The position numbers and the translations under genes were made by a program. The notes below the pieces were generated by a model. It had not been told where the DNA came from. It ran no database searches and saw only the letters and a list, made by a program, of their open reading frames with translations. Positions 23,755 to 35,600 of a stretch of DNA of 64,000 nucleotides are shown piece after piece. Origin of the DNA: Athripsodes cinereus (lineage: Eukaryota; Arthropoda; Insecta; Trichoptera; Leptoceridae); the NCBI GenBank assembly GCA_947579605.1, contig OX388316.1, forward strand, positions 10,419,290-10,483,289, written 5' to 3'. Positions within the stretch are counted from its first letter, which is position 1. Every line of letters starts with the position of its first letter.

Positions 23755-25626
23755 TTAGGAGGTGTGAAACATTTTAAAGCAGTTATTTTGCTTGTTGAAG
23801 CATAGTGCCACCCCACATTTTTCGCATAACGTCTGGGACACTCCAGTGCAACCTGGAAGCTTACACCTTATTCTTTTGTCCGCCCAGGTTGGCCAGTGTC
23901 CAGTTTGGTCTTGCCTCACTGCCATTGGAGGCACATATTGTGCTGGACCTTTACGTTTTTTGCCTGGAGATCAGGTTCGATGCTTCGGCGCTTTATAGTG
24001 CTTATTGTGCCGAGATTACACAGCACCATGGCGATTTCAAGGCGAAAATCTGCCGATGATAGTTGCTTGTCTTCTATTTTTTTTTCTTTGCGCACTCTTC
24101 TATAGAGGAGCCATGCGTTGGCCATTGCAAGATCGAGGAAATGGTAAAAAACTCGGACTTGCCAACGTTTGCTTCGCAGCAAGATCTTGTACCTCGCCAT
24201 GATGCTGTCGATTAAATCAACCCCACCCATATGGCGGTTGTATTCACCAACTATGTGGGGTCGTTCGATGGATATATACTTTTTATTTGCTTTATCATAT
24301 CGACGAACTTCAGACTTCGGCTGCTCGCCCACGAAACTAGATGCCAGAGTGACGATTTTGTTGTCTTTCCATGCGACGGTTGTCACATCCGTACCTTCAA
24401 TATTGGTCATGTACTCCACAGAAAACCCACGTTCTTTTTTTGCAAGCTCTTTATCAGTTGGCAGTTTACTTCCGTATAATCTATTTCTGCGGATTGTGCC
24501 GAGACTTAGAATGCCACCTTGGGCCAAATATTGCAGGAGTAGTAGCGAGGTAAAATAATTATCGAAATATATTCGATAGTTTTGATTCCTGGGAACAATT
24601 CGGGATAGTCTTACAACAACATTGGATGCTGCACCTAAATCGGGTTCTCCAGCTTTTACGACATTTTCTTTTCCAGTTTCCACCTCAAAATTGTAAGCAA
24701 ACCCACTGACCCCACTCAAAACATATATTTTATATCCCCACTTGTTTGGCTTGTTAGGGTTATATCTTTTCAAAATGTTTTTCGCTTTTGTAGAGCATGT
24801 TTGCTCATCCACACATAGATATCTTTCTAAAGGTATACTGTTGCTCGTTTCCTTTAGCTTACTAATAATCGGTCTAATCTTGAAAAGTCTATCAGCATCG
24901 GGATGATCGCGAGGAACAGCTTTGGTATTGTCATTGAAATGTATAAATTGCCGTATCTTTTCAAATTTATTTGCTGCCATTGTTTCCTTCACCAGTGGCG
25001 TTCCAATACTCCCATGCCAGTGTTTAGTTACTCTTGGCAAATTGACTAAAGACATTATATAAACTACTCCTAAGAACTGTTGGATATCTATTTCTGAAAC
25101 TCGAAACGTTTTGTTGGGATCTTTTTGAACGACGTATGTGTTTGTTTGTTCTGTTATGTAGGTAATCAATTCTTTGGGAAAGATTTAAAAAAAAAAATTG
25201 GATTGGTGTTTCTAACTCCAATAAGTCAGCAGGCAAAGTCTCATCACCCGTAAAACGAAGTTGATGCTCATTCAACTCAAGGTTTCTCTTTTTCCATATA
25301 AGGTTTAATTTTTTTTTATTTTTCTTGTTTCCTGAAGGACCTGGTTGAGATATCGGCGTTTGTGTTGTAGTTGGTGTACTGTCAGTAGGTTCTGCCATAT
25401 CACCACATTCATCTCTTTCGTGAAGTATACCCACCATGTCTAAATTATCTTGCTCTAACCCTATCAAGGTCTCTAGCACTGGAATTGAAGGGATTTCTTC
25501 CTCATCCTCAGGATAAAAGTCAGGATCTCCAATACTATCATCATCATCCTTTAAGCCATCTTCACTGTCTTCATAATTGAAGAGTTCTGCAGCGATTTCT
25601 TCATCAGTCATACCCCGTAAATCCAT
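23755..25626 (-). pseudogene. piggyBac-like transposase with two frameshifts
   Basis: The minus-strand reading starts at MDLRGMTDEEIAAELF (ATG 25,626-25,624) with a long acidic N-terminal region. The catalytic DDE/D core has its three Asp at CVDEQTC, IYFDNYFTS and GGVDLIDS (residues 121, 203 and 318 of the 417-codon segment 25,169-23,916). The C-terminal Cys-rich zinc-binding domain has CKLPGC, CEKC and NCFKMFH and ends at 23,755. Two breaks separate these blocks. One lies at the run of 11 T followed by AAA near 25,184-25,196, where one fewer A would restore the frame. The other lies near 23,917, between the core and the zinc domain. No other stop was seen, so the copy is young or the breaks could be sequencing errors in homopolymers. 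Total span about 620 codons, normal for the family. Confidence 0.85.
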
Positions 25627-25776
25627 TCTGTTTAAAAAATAACAATATCTTAGACACAAATAATAACTCTCGATATATACTATGACAGAGAAAAAAAAGA
25701 TGCTCTATAACTCAATGTGACTGGAATGACACAAACATAAATTTCCTTCATACAACAATATTTCAATATATTTTAC

Positions 25777-26030
25777 TACTACTACTACTACTATACCATC
25801 ACGGCATATCCCACAAGTGGGGTAGCCAGCAGACCAGCTGCATATAAAATATGCAAGCTGTCTTCTCCGTGCCAATATAAAATCAAGACATTCAGGATGG
25901 GTGGCAAACCTCATCGCTGAATTTAAGATGTAAAATGTCTTATTTTTTCGAACACCTGCCTTTTACAGGACACTCGAAAACTTATGGAGAAGAGTGGGAA
26001 ACCAATTCTTTACCGGGTTCTCCACGGGAT
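25777..26030 (-). mobile_element. SINE-A, full-length copy nested in the piggyBac-type element
   Basis: Complete minus-strand copy from TCCCGTGGAGAACCCGGTAA to GGTATAG with a long (TAG)n tail. It is flanked by the direct repeat ATATATTTTAC (25,766-25,776 and 26,031-26,041). It lies ~150 bp upstream of the transposase start codon. Confidence 0.85.
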
Positions 26031-26188
26031 ATATATTTTACCTAACTAAGTAAATACAATTCAAACCAATGAACTTACTTGTATGTTTTCACAAAAATAA
26101 GCACTAAATTAAAAGCAGTTATATTATTTATATTTTTACGAAATTCACCGACACACGTTCCAACCTGCGTCACAGAGTGCACTGACAC

Positions 26189-26214
26189 CAAAGAGAATAT
26201 AATACTACGTAATA
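26189..26214 (+). repeat. 26-bp direct repeat, left copy
   Basis: CAAAGAGAATATAATACTAC followed by GTAATA. The same 26 bases occur at 29,284-29,309, on the other side of the 287-bp array. Confidence 0.7.
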
Positions 26215-27167
26215 AGAGACGCAACTCCATACAAACAAAATTGACAGAAAAAATGTATGGAAGATCCGACTTAAAGGTACCAATATTGGGATTCGAAATT
26301 CATTATGATTATATTGGTATTCTGGGGGAACTATACACTGCCATCTATTGAGACTGCAGTGTAATAGTTTGTAATAAAAGCTTTCCAGAATAACCACAGA
26401 TGGCACATAATATGTGTATATTATAGGTAGGTACTACTTTTCAAATCATAATTTTTTTTTCTTGATAAAATGAAACAATACTTTTTGAAAATTGATTTAT
26501 TACAGTATAAGAAACATATATTAAGTATAACATTTAAGAACAAATTGCATTATTATAGTTATAATACTGAACATAATTTAATACAGGCAAACAGGCACAA
26601 ATCACTTGTCAAGCGGAATGCCTTAATAAAAATATATTACAACTTTAGTAAAAGGCAAGAGTTATATTACAACTGTCAATATTAAATAAATTAAGAGTTC
26701 TTTGAATATAGCAGAATATGAATTCATTTTTATATTTGGCAGCTGACTCTCATCTTAAATTGTTCATACAAGGATATTATATCCAATTCTGAATCTTAGT
26801 CGCACTAACTAAACCAACTTTTACAGCTCAAATGCTGTCAAAATGAACTATTTCCTTATACAAAGTTAGTGCAACTGTTGAATCAACAATAATTATATTT
26901 TTATTTATAGTATTTTTATGGTGGCAACACCTCATACATTTGCAGTGTAGTACTGTATGTTGTATTTCCTCTTCCCTATAAATCGTCGAATAAAGAAGTA
27001 CTGTTCAAAATCACTCCCAGAGTTCTAAATTAAATAAAAGATAATTTTTTCCCCATCCCCACATCTGGAGTTCAACAGAAACTAAGATTCAGAATTGGCA
27101 TACTGTATTAAAAATATACAAAAACACAAGTAACATAGGCGACACGCCGCATTAGGACAGTAACATT

Positions 27168-29238
27168 TTGAAACGTGTTCCTACAACTCGACAAAGCAAC
27201 ATAATCTTCAAATTTGATGAAGAATAATATACAAATCAGGATCAATAAGGATGGCAGTTATTCCTCATATCTAAACAAATACACATAGATGAATGGCGCA
27301 TCAGAGTATTGAGATGCAATTTCTTAGAGTATTATCGGACAGATGTTCACAGTGGCTGACGATCTGAAAACAAAAAAATACAATGAAAATCTACACACAA
27401 AACAAACTACTTTTGTGAAATTACAATGACTTTAGATGTTAAATATTCACCATTTTGAAACGTGTTCCTACGACTCTACAAAGCAACATAATCTTCAAAT
27501 TTGATGAAGAATAATATACAAATCAGGATCAATAAGGATGGCAGTTATTCCTCATATCTAAACACATACACATAGATGAATGGCGCATCAGAGTATTGAG
27601 ATGCAATTTCTTAGAGTATTATCGGACAGATGTTCACAGTGGCTGACGATCTGAAAACAAAAAAATACAATGAAAATCTACACACAAAACAAACTACTTT
27701 TGTGAAATTACAATGACTTTAGATGTTAAATATTCACCATTTTGAAACGTGTTCCTACGACTCTATAAAGCAACATAATCTTCAAATTTGATGATGAATA
27801 ATATACAAATCAGGATCAATAAGGATGGCAGTTATTCCTCATATCTAAACACATACACATAGATGAATGGCGCATCAGAGTATTGAGATGCAATATCAGT
27901 TATTTTAGAAGGATTAACTATGTAACAGTTACGAGATATTTTGAATGTTTTTTACGTATTCTACAATGCACATCCGTTACTTGATTATTAAAATCGCGAT
28001 CGATTTCGGTAAACCTTTACCATTGACGAGCGAGATAATACTATTATCTCGCTCGTCAATGGTAAAGGTTTACCGAAATCGATCGCGATTTTAATCATCA
28101 AGTAACGGATGTGCATTGTAGAATACGTAAAAAACATTCAAAATATTGAGATGCAATTTCTTAGAGTATTATCGGACAGATGTTCACAGTGGCTGACGAT
28201 CTGAAAACAAAAAAATACAATGAAAATCTACACACAAAACAAACTACTTTTGTGAAATTACAATGACTTTAGATGTTAAATATTCACCATTTTTAAACGT
28301 GTTCCTACGACTCGACAAAGCAACATAATATTCAAATTTGATGAAGAATAATATACAAATCAGGATCAATAAGGATGGCAGTTATTCCTCATATCTAAAC
28401 ACATACACATAGATGAATGGCGCATCAGAGTATTGAGATGCAATTTCTTAGAGTATTATCGGACAGATGTTCACAGTGGCTGACGATCTGAAAACAAAAA
28501 AATACAATGAAAATCTACACACACAACAAACTACTTTTGTGAAATTACAATGACTTTAGATGTTAAATATTCACCATTTTGAAACGTGTTCCTACGACTC
28601 GACAAAGCAACATAATATTCAAATTTGATGAAGAATAATATACAAATCAGGATCAATAAGGATGGCAGTTATTCCTCATATCTAAACACATACACATAGA
28701 TGAATGGCGCATCAGAGTATTGAGATGCAATTTCTTAGAGTATTATCGGACAGATGTTCACAGTGGCTGACGATCTGAAAACAAAAAAATACAATGAAAA
28801 TCTACACACAAAACAAACTACTTTTGTGAAATTACAATGACTTTAGATGTTAAATATTCACCATTTTGAAACGTGTTCCTACGACTCTACAAAGCAACAT
28901 AATGTTCAAATTTGATGAAGAATAATATACAAATCAGGATCAATAAGGATGGCAGTTATTCCTCATATCTAAACACATACACATAGATGAATGGCGCATC
29001 AGAGTATTGAGATGCAATTTCTTAGAGTATTATCGGACAGATGTTCACAGTGGCTGACGATCTGAAAACAAAAAAATACAATGAAAATCTACACACACAA
29101 CAAACTACTTTTGTGAAATTACAATGACTTTAGATGTTAAATATTCACCATTTTGAAACGTGTTCCTACGACTCGACAAAGCAACATAATATTCAAATTT
29201 GATGAAGAATAATATACAAATCAGGATCAATAAGGATG
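27168..29238 (+). repeat. Tandem array, 287-bp unit, about 6.3 copies
   Basis: The landmark GATGGCAGTTATTCCTC occurs at 27,250, 27,537, 27,824, 28,374, 28,661 and 28,948, and its start GATG recurs at 29,235. Every step is exactly 287 bp except one of 550, which contains a 263-bp insertion. Units differ by only a few substitutions, for example AAAACAAACTA versus CACAACAAACTA and CTCTACAAAG versus CTCGACAAAG. The alternation of these variants hints at higher-order amplification. The array begins near CATTTTGAAACGTGTTCCTA and stops abruptly after AATAAGGATG. No ORF spans the units. Confidence 0.9.
27895..28143. mobile_element. Palindromic family D insertion with 14-bp target duplication
   Basis: A 249-bp insertion within one unit of the 287-bp array. 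TATTGAGATGCAAT is present on both sides (27,881-27,894 and 28,144-28,157) and once in intact units. After ~45 unique bases, the remaining ~200 bp form an almost perfect inverted pair centred near 28,043 (GAGCGAGATAATA then TATTATCTCGCTC). The arms carry the family D sequence also seen at 14.7 kb. Confidence 0.85.
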
Positions 29239-29283
29239 AATTTACGAATAAACAGAGTTTTAACCGTTTTAACGATTTGCTTA

Positions 29284-29309
29284 CAAAGAGAATATAATAC
29301 TACGTAATA
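29284..29309 (+). repeat. 26-bp direct repeat, right copy
   Basis: Identical to 26,189-26,214. Confidence 0.7.
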
Positions 29310-30530
29310 CTTACAAAAATATGCTCTCAGAGAACGGCAAACATCGAACAAACGAATGAAAGTAAATGACGCATGGTTTCTTAAGTTGGCTACACCGTTT
29401 CCGTTAAATTTTTGATATTGTAATGTTGTTCATTCTAGTCGGATAACCCCATATAAAAATTCTTGAATGGTAGTTGCGCCCCACTGACTGACACAACCGA
29501 ATATATTATGTCACCAGCGCCACCTAGTAGTAAGATGTATCATGGACCTAAATAGAGTAATGGACAGACACTTTGGTAAACATTTTGTAGCTGCGCGGGG
29601 AGGGGAATGACGACCATTTTGTAAGAAATAAATTTTGTTCGGTGCGTCGCATTTGGGCTGCGTTCAGACAGTCACCGATTGATCAGTCGACGACGCATAT
29701 TTTGAAAGTACCTATACAATGCCAGTACGCATTCATAGTGTTCATGTACTGTATGTTACTATGTTTTCAAAATGTGTAACAAAATAAGAATTATAGTCTC
29801 AGAAAATATACTCGATTTCTGCGTAATTGTCATTTATAATTTCTGACGCTGATTCAGTGAATTCGTTTGGATAAATTTAGGATATAAACTTGTAACAAGT
29901 ATTTGGGAAGTATACAAGCTCAGAAAGTTAGATAATGGAATAATTTAAAAAAAAAGTATAAAGCAATTAGTTATAAACTAATCAAGTAGTTATTACTTTA
30001 ACTGTTAATTTTAAAGATACCTATTAAAATAATTTATTCCTTCGTTAGAGACAAAAATATTTTTATCATTTAAAAGAAACACAAAAGTACTTGAATGCTA
30101 CTATAAAAAGGCGCCAGTCAAATAATAATAAAAATATTAATTATTTAAATATATTCATAATTTACGTCTTTCACACGTCGGCGAATTTAAGAAATTATAA
30201 CAAAAAGTAAATCCAAAAAAAAAATTTTTTTAAAAGTTATAAAAGCAATAAAAAAAAAAATAAAAAGACATAAAAAATAATGGCGCCATTACGATAACAT
30301 TGGGTCATAAAACGCTCTAAGTTATTCACGATTATCCGGATTACATTCACCACTCACTGCAACTTCATGGTCGTTCAGGTCAAACGACGCCGAGTGACAT
30401 TTATGCTCCCATGAACCAACCCTTGTATTTGTATGTTTAGTTGTTTTAAAAATGTATCAAGTTTTTGCACATCAGTTGAATTTTTCATATCGGTTTTTGT
30501 TTTTATATCTAGAAGAATAGGAATCATCTT
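29310..30530. other. Region between the tandem array and the THAP relic
   Basis: No ORF. The part around 29,480-29,690 is less AT-rich and contains CTGCGCGGGGAGGGG and ACCATTTTGTAAG, which could be remains of a promoter/5' UTR for the THAP gene downstream; this is speculative. Confidence 0.25.
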
Positions 30531-31074
30531 ATGATTAACATGGTGATGTGCGCTATAAATGGTTGTGGTTATAAATCCAATCCAACTTTCGCAGGAAACA
30601 GGATTGTCATATTTTCGGTAAGTTGTTTTGTATTGTAGTTTTTATCTTAATATATTGCGGTTTTAAAGTCGTTTATATTATAATTCGTATACTTATAAAT
30701 GATCATAATAATGTTATAAACGTTCTATATAATTATCTGTCCTTATTCTCCTATATCTACACATGTAACTTGTTTTCCATTCTGTCATCTGACAATACAA
30801 AGAACCTACAATCTGATGTTTGGTTTGTTTACCCGTTAGAATGAAATGTTTCATGCATACAAATCTGATCAGGTTAATGATATTATCGCATGTTTATAAA
30901 CAAAATCATTTTTTGTAGTTTTCCAAAGGATCTAGAAAGGAGAAACTGGACATTATCCAATATTTGACACCAAGTAAACGTAGTGTTTTGTGTTCAAAAA
31001 CATCTCGTTTTTCTGCGAGGTTGGAGAAAAACGTCATTCTTACGAAATATCCTGAGTTTCCCGCTCATTTGCAA
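30531..31074 (+). pseudogene. THAP zinc-finger domain relic, two exons
   Basis: Exon 1 (30,531-30,617) encodes MINMVMCAINGCGYKSNP and ends at a GTAAGT donor. It supplies the first Cys pair of a C2CH THAP finger. After a 301-bp intron ending TTTTTTGTAG, exon 2 (from 30,919) contains FPKDLERR in one frame and LTPSKRSVLCSK in another, both hallmark THAP blocks. The expected C-x2-H follows only after one more base shift in the AAAAA run (CSKH). Two or three single-base shifts therefore break the domain. THAP proteins are DNA-binding regulators or P-type transposases. Nothing C-terminal was recognised, so the parent cannot be named. It points opposite to the piggyBac transposase. Confidence 0.55.
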
Positions 31075-31599
31075 GTTCGTGTGTTTTATATTATTCATTT
31101 AGATATATCCTTCAATTGTCATTCATTCTCTCCATATTGTGTGTATATGAAAACAAAGTTTAAAAATAAATAATGATTTTGAAATGAAATACTCAATTTT
31201 ATTTACTCATCCTATTCCCTATTTCATCAAGTATATGAAAACATTAAGTTATGTGGCATTGTAATTATTTTAAGAAGTAAATATAATGTTTTCTGATACT
31301 GTGAATAATTTCCATACATTGCCCATACAAAATAATGTTAAATAAAGTATTTCCTACAAAATGGCCACCGTCGATTTCCCTTCCTCACTTTTTGGCTTCG
31401 CTGTCATTCATACAAATTACTATAAACGTTCCATCCCCTACCTACATACATCCATGAGATGTATGCACTAACATTGTATAGAATGGTTTGTAACAGCTCC
31501 GTTGCGTTGATTTAAAACAACCTGCAGCGTTTGTATTGGATATTATGAGCAATAAAATGGTTTGTTACAGTACTGTCACACGATGCTACGAAGGGTTAA

Positions 31600-34260
31600 A
31601 TACATTTTGTAATTTTCATTTCGTTATTTAATACAACCCCATAAAGGAAGACAAATCACAGTCGCAAATAAAATAAAACTTAACAAACCGTAAAGTGGTA
31701 AGATGAAAGAAATCACTAATATGGTGATAATCTCGCCATTGCATATTATCACATTTTTTAAATAGAAATTGCTTTGTTGTTTTTTTTATCTAAATAATTA
31801 TGTGTAAGAAGAATAAAAGAAATAAATATCAACAGTTGCTTTGATTTTTCTGTATTGACACTACCGTTTATTTTACATTTAAATCCTTGGGGTAAACGTA
31901 TTGATATACATATTATGTTTTTAATAATGGTGTTAAAATTTAGGATTTATTAGGAATATTGTAAAATCTCATAAAACAAACAAATTGAAACATATCATAA
32001 GTTAAACTTATAGAAGATAAATAAAAGCAATAATATACAAAATAACATGAAGAAGTTATAAAAGTGAGCGAAAAAGGATCTAAAAAATAATCAAGCATGA
32101 AAATACATTCCTACAGGATTTCGTATTGGGTTAAACGAAGTCGCTAAGCAATAACTGAAGCCTGTATCCGCATTATAAATATATTATTTATAATGTAAAT
32201 CATCAATTTATTGGAAAGAGTTAATGAAGTGTGTAACAATATTGCTATCCAAAGAGAAACACACGCGTCAATAATTCAGTTAATAAACTTATTTTTACAC
32301 TGATTAACATTTTCTCAGGCATAATGTTTAGGTATTAGTATAGTAAGCTACTCGATCTCATAATTTATTGTAACTAAAAAACAAAACACTAAAAAAATGC
32401 ACAAAATATTTATATTTCTTTTTTGTTTAACCGGATTTGGGCACAATGTGCAGAGATGACAAAACCAATTAAGACATGTCGATTGTAGAACCATGTTTAC
32501 ACAATGTACGCAACCTTATCGGAAAAAGTGAGAAAAATTCTAAGTCCTGCCTATTTTTATACGTTTTCATTCATTTTAATGATATAACAAAAATGTTAGG
32601 AGATCAATAAAAATAAATAATTCAAGATGGTAGTTGTAACTTAATTTTCGTAATGGTCTTAAAAAAGTCATCTTTTAGTATTAGTAAAAACTACAGCAAT
32701 CTAATGGATGTTAGTATCTTATTTCGTTAGTTTTTAATAAGATTGATGATGCCTCTCCTTAGTGCGCGTGGAATCCAAATAATAATAATGAAGGTTAAAA
32801 ATTATATTATGTTCAAATTTTATAGCCTGAAAATGTATTAAATTATCTACAATCGTGACGGGCTTACTAAAATAATATATTGAATTTGTTAACCTAAATC
32901 AGAAAAAAGAAAGGAATAATATAAAATAACTTATTTTGATAGGACTAAGAAAATAATATTGTACAAGTGTTGATATATATTTTAGGGTTTTATATTTAAA
33001 AAAAATCTAAGGATACAATATAAAGGTTGAATAAAATTTAAAGAATAAAATGCCACCGTATATCAAAAAGTGGACACACAATATATAAAATCTTGTTCTT
33101 GGTAATTGGAACCGACAACAATAAAAAAAAATAATGTTTAAAACTAAGGTCGGATTAAGCATGCAATTTAAAACCCCTAATATGCTTTGTAATATGACAC
33201 CTGCAAACATTCGCGGGCGACGCTCTTGAATTCCACACTCAAATAATGGATAGCCTCTCTTTTGTCGTCATTATTTACCAACAAAATAATAGTTTTAAAA
33301 ATTAATAATCAAATTTTTACAAAGAAAAATCAATAATCTACATACTGATATAAGTATTATGTCATATCTCGCATTCTATGATTCGTAAAAAAATTAACAA
33401 AACAGCAGTTTGATAATTGATGTCTGGTGTACAATATACTTACATGTAGTAGTGACTGGTGTATTGTCTCTACAACATATGTGGTAGTAAGAATATCCAA
33501 TACATTGGAACACTGCATTGAAATAATAACTATTTGTATATAGATAGATATACTTTGAAATTAATAATTACACAAACAAATTACAGTAAGGCGTCTAAAT
33601 ATGATCCATGAAACAATAAAAATATAATTATATTCATATTAATTGAGTAGTGTTATTTTTATATAATTATTACGGTTTAAATGTGAGGAAGGTATTATTA
33701 TTGTGAACATTATTCCTCTGATTTCATTAATATTGCTTATTTTTTTCCATAGGCGTATATTAACTTGTGGACCATTGTAAAAATTAAAAAAATCATATCA
33801 TAATTTAAAATGATATCACAATAGCAGTTAATGAAATTTTCATCAAGTTACAGTACGAACTGTTTGGAGATATGCCATAGCGGCAGTGTCGACGCATGAT
33901 TCATGAACTAATAACGGTGGCGCTACCGTCGCAAGGAGGGAAATTTAAATTGACAAATTCGTTTACCGAGGTGACATCTCAATAAAAAGGGTGTTTTAAT
34001 AAAACTGCTAAACACATCTCAAAATAAATTACATATACTTGTGCAATAATATTTTATACGTCAATGTCTAGTACATTCTTGGAGTTATGTTACATAATAC
34101 AACCATAATACTCATGTAAATGTTGAAAATGACTATACTCAGCTACCGCAGATTTGTCATTCACGTACTGTGTGACTATAGTCAGCTCCCGCATATTGAA
34201 AGTTAATATAAAATATTGTAATTTATATAAAATAAAAATATAATTGAAAAAAACTGTTCA
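31600..34260. other. Tomosyn: AT-rich intronic DNA without recognised feature
   Basis: No coding or known-repeat signal. A direct repeat (TGACTATACTCAGCTACCGC and TGACTATAGTCAGCTCCCGC) lies at 34,131 and 34,172. Confidence 0.4.
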
Positions 34261-34405
34261 ATTTCCATTACGTTAGAGTAATATTAACCGAACGTTTTCA
34301 CATGTGCTTGTAGACATCTTCAAGGAAACTGAAATATATATATATAGGTTTTCCTGAAGCATAGGCGGAAACGTTCGATTACTATCAATCTAACGTAGTG
34401 GAAAT
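34261..34405. mobile_element. 145-bp MITE
   Basis: The ends ATTTCCATTACGTTAG and (inverse complement) ATTTCCACTACGTTAG are inverted repeats. A second inverted pair CGAACGTTT lies further in. Confidence 0.6.
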
Positions 34406-34440
34406 AAAAGGTTTTTTTATTATGTATTTATTTAATAATA

Positions 34441-34698
34441 CTACTACTACTATACCATCACGACATATCCCACAAGTGGGGTAGCCAGCAGACCAGGTGC
34501 ATGTAAGAAACATGCAAGCTGCCCTCTTCGTGCCAATATAAAATCAAGACATTCAGGACGGGTGGCAAACCTCATCGCTGAATTTAAGATGTACAATGTC
34601 TTAATTTTTTCGAACACCTGCCTTTTACAGGACACTCGAAAACTTAAGGAGAAGAGTGGGAGACCAATTCTTTACCGGGTGCTCCACGGGATGAATAA
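34441..34698 (-). mobile_element. SINE-A, full-length copy with 12-bp target duplication
   Basis: Complete copy very close in sequence to those at 5.86 and 25.8 kb, ending in a (TAG)n tail. The direct repeat TATTTAATAATA flanks it (34,429-34,440 and 34,699-34,710). Confidence 0.85.
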
Positions 34699-35375
34699 TA
34701 TTTAATAATAAACACAAAATAATTTAGTATAAATACAAAAACTCTTAAATTATTAAAAATATTGTATTTTTCTGTAATATTGGCAATGGACAAAGCAATA
34801 AGTAATTCATCATGTATAATCAATCCTTCAAAATAAATATTTGCTCCATTACCAAGAAAATACTTTATTTTTGAAATAATATAATATTTATAAAAAAGAT
34901 GCAGTTGCATTTGGTACGTTACCTTTAACAGATAAGTAAACAGTTAAACAAAATAACAAAGAAAACAACTACTTGGAATACAATATTATCGTAAATATTT
35001 ACATATACATAATATACTGAGGTATAGAGAACACAATATATATTATTTCTTATTCAACCGTTGCCATACCTTCTGGGCTATCTTGATTTAGTATTCACAA
35101 TGTTTGTGGAGGAGCTTTGAATATCAAATACCAAATATAATATCTTTATGTGATACATGATTTACATACACCCCAAGCCATTTATGGTCATATTTATTGT
35201 GCTTATTTCATTTACGATTGTGTACGTATATCTTCGCAAATATACTATACAATAAAAGAGTTGTTTATGTTGAATTCAGAAAGATTATGAGCATCGAAAT
35301 GAGATAAAATAATATGCAAAATATTGAATAGAAAATAAATAAAGAAGATATCCAAACTATGACGGAATATATTAT

Positions 35376-35600
35376 GTGGGTCGCCTCTCCTGGACGGCAA
35401 CATTTTTTCAATCTCTGTTTTTGGCAGTAGGAGTTACACCGTCGCGGGGCTAACTACTTCGAACACATTACCGGAGGATCTAATACAAAATGAACCGACT
35501 ATCACTTTCAGGAGCAAGTTGACAACATTCCTGTTCAGAAGGAGTTACGGCGCCTTTGAGATGGTCACGGATATCTATACGGCGCCTTGTAAAAATCGTT
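35376..35600 (+). pseudogene. C-terminal remnant of a CR1/Jockey-like LINE
   Basis: The plus strand reads RSYTVAGLTTSNTLPEDLIQ, then TFRSKLTTFLFRRSYGAFE. The pattern W/S-N-x-L-P, then F-x-x-x-L-x-x-x-L-F near the end of ORF2 is characteristic of CR1/L2/Jockey-type LINEs. The preceding sequence is out of frame and truncated. The 3' end GGCGCCTTTGAGATGGTCAC is shared with 4.9 kb on the other strand. Confidence 0.65.

Larger units (their letters stand above)
23503..31599 (-). mobile_element. Probable 8.1-kb piggyBac-type composite element
   Basis: TTAACCCTTTGTAAC at 23,503 and the inverse complement TTAACCCTTCGTAGC ending at 31,599 bracket the transposase. TTAA is the piggyBac target duplication and CCCTTTG-type starts are known from piggyBac-like termini. 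A second inverted signal supports the pairing: GTGTGACAGCTCTGTCACA at 23,636 and GTGTGACAGTACTGTAACA (inverse complement) just inside the right end. The transposase reads leftward and ends ~250 bp from the left terminus. About 6 kb separate its start codon from the right terminus, far more than usual. That space is filled by a nested SINE-A, a 287-bp tandem array and a THAP relic. The terminal repeats are short with two to three mismatches, so the boundaries remain a proposal. Confidence 0.6.

Noticed and set aside
24169..24558. Plus-strand ORFs of 60-129 codons over 23.8-24.6 kb
   Set aside because: Antisense shadows of the piggyBac transposase.
30623..30844. 73-codon hydrophobic plus-strand ORF
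   Set aside because: Falls within the intron between the two THAP-like exons; low complexity.
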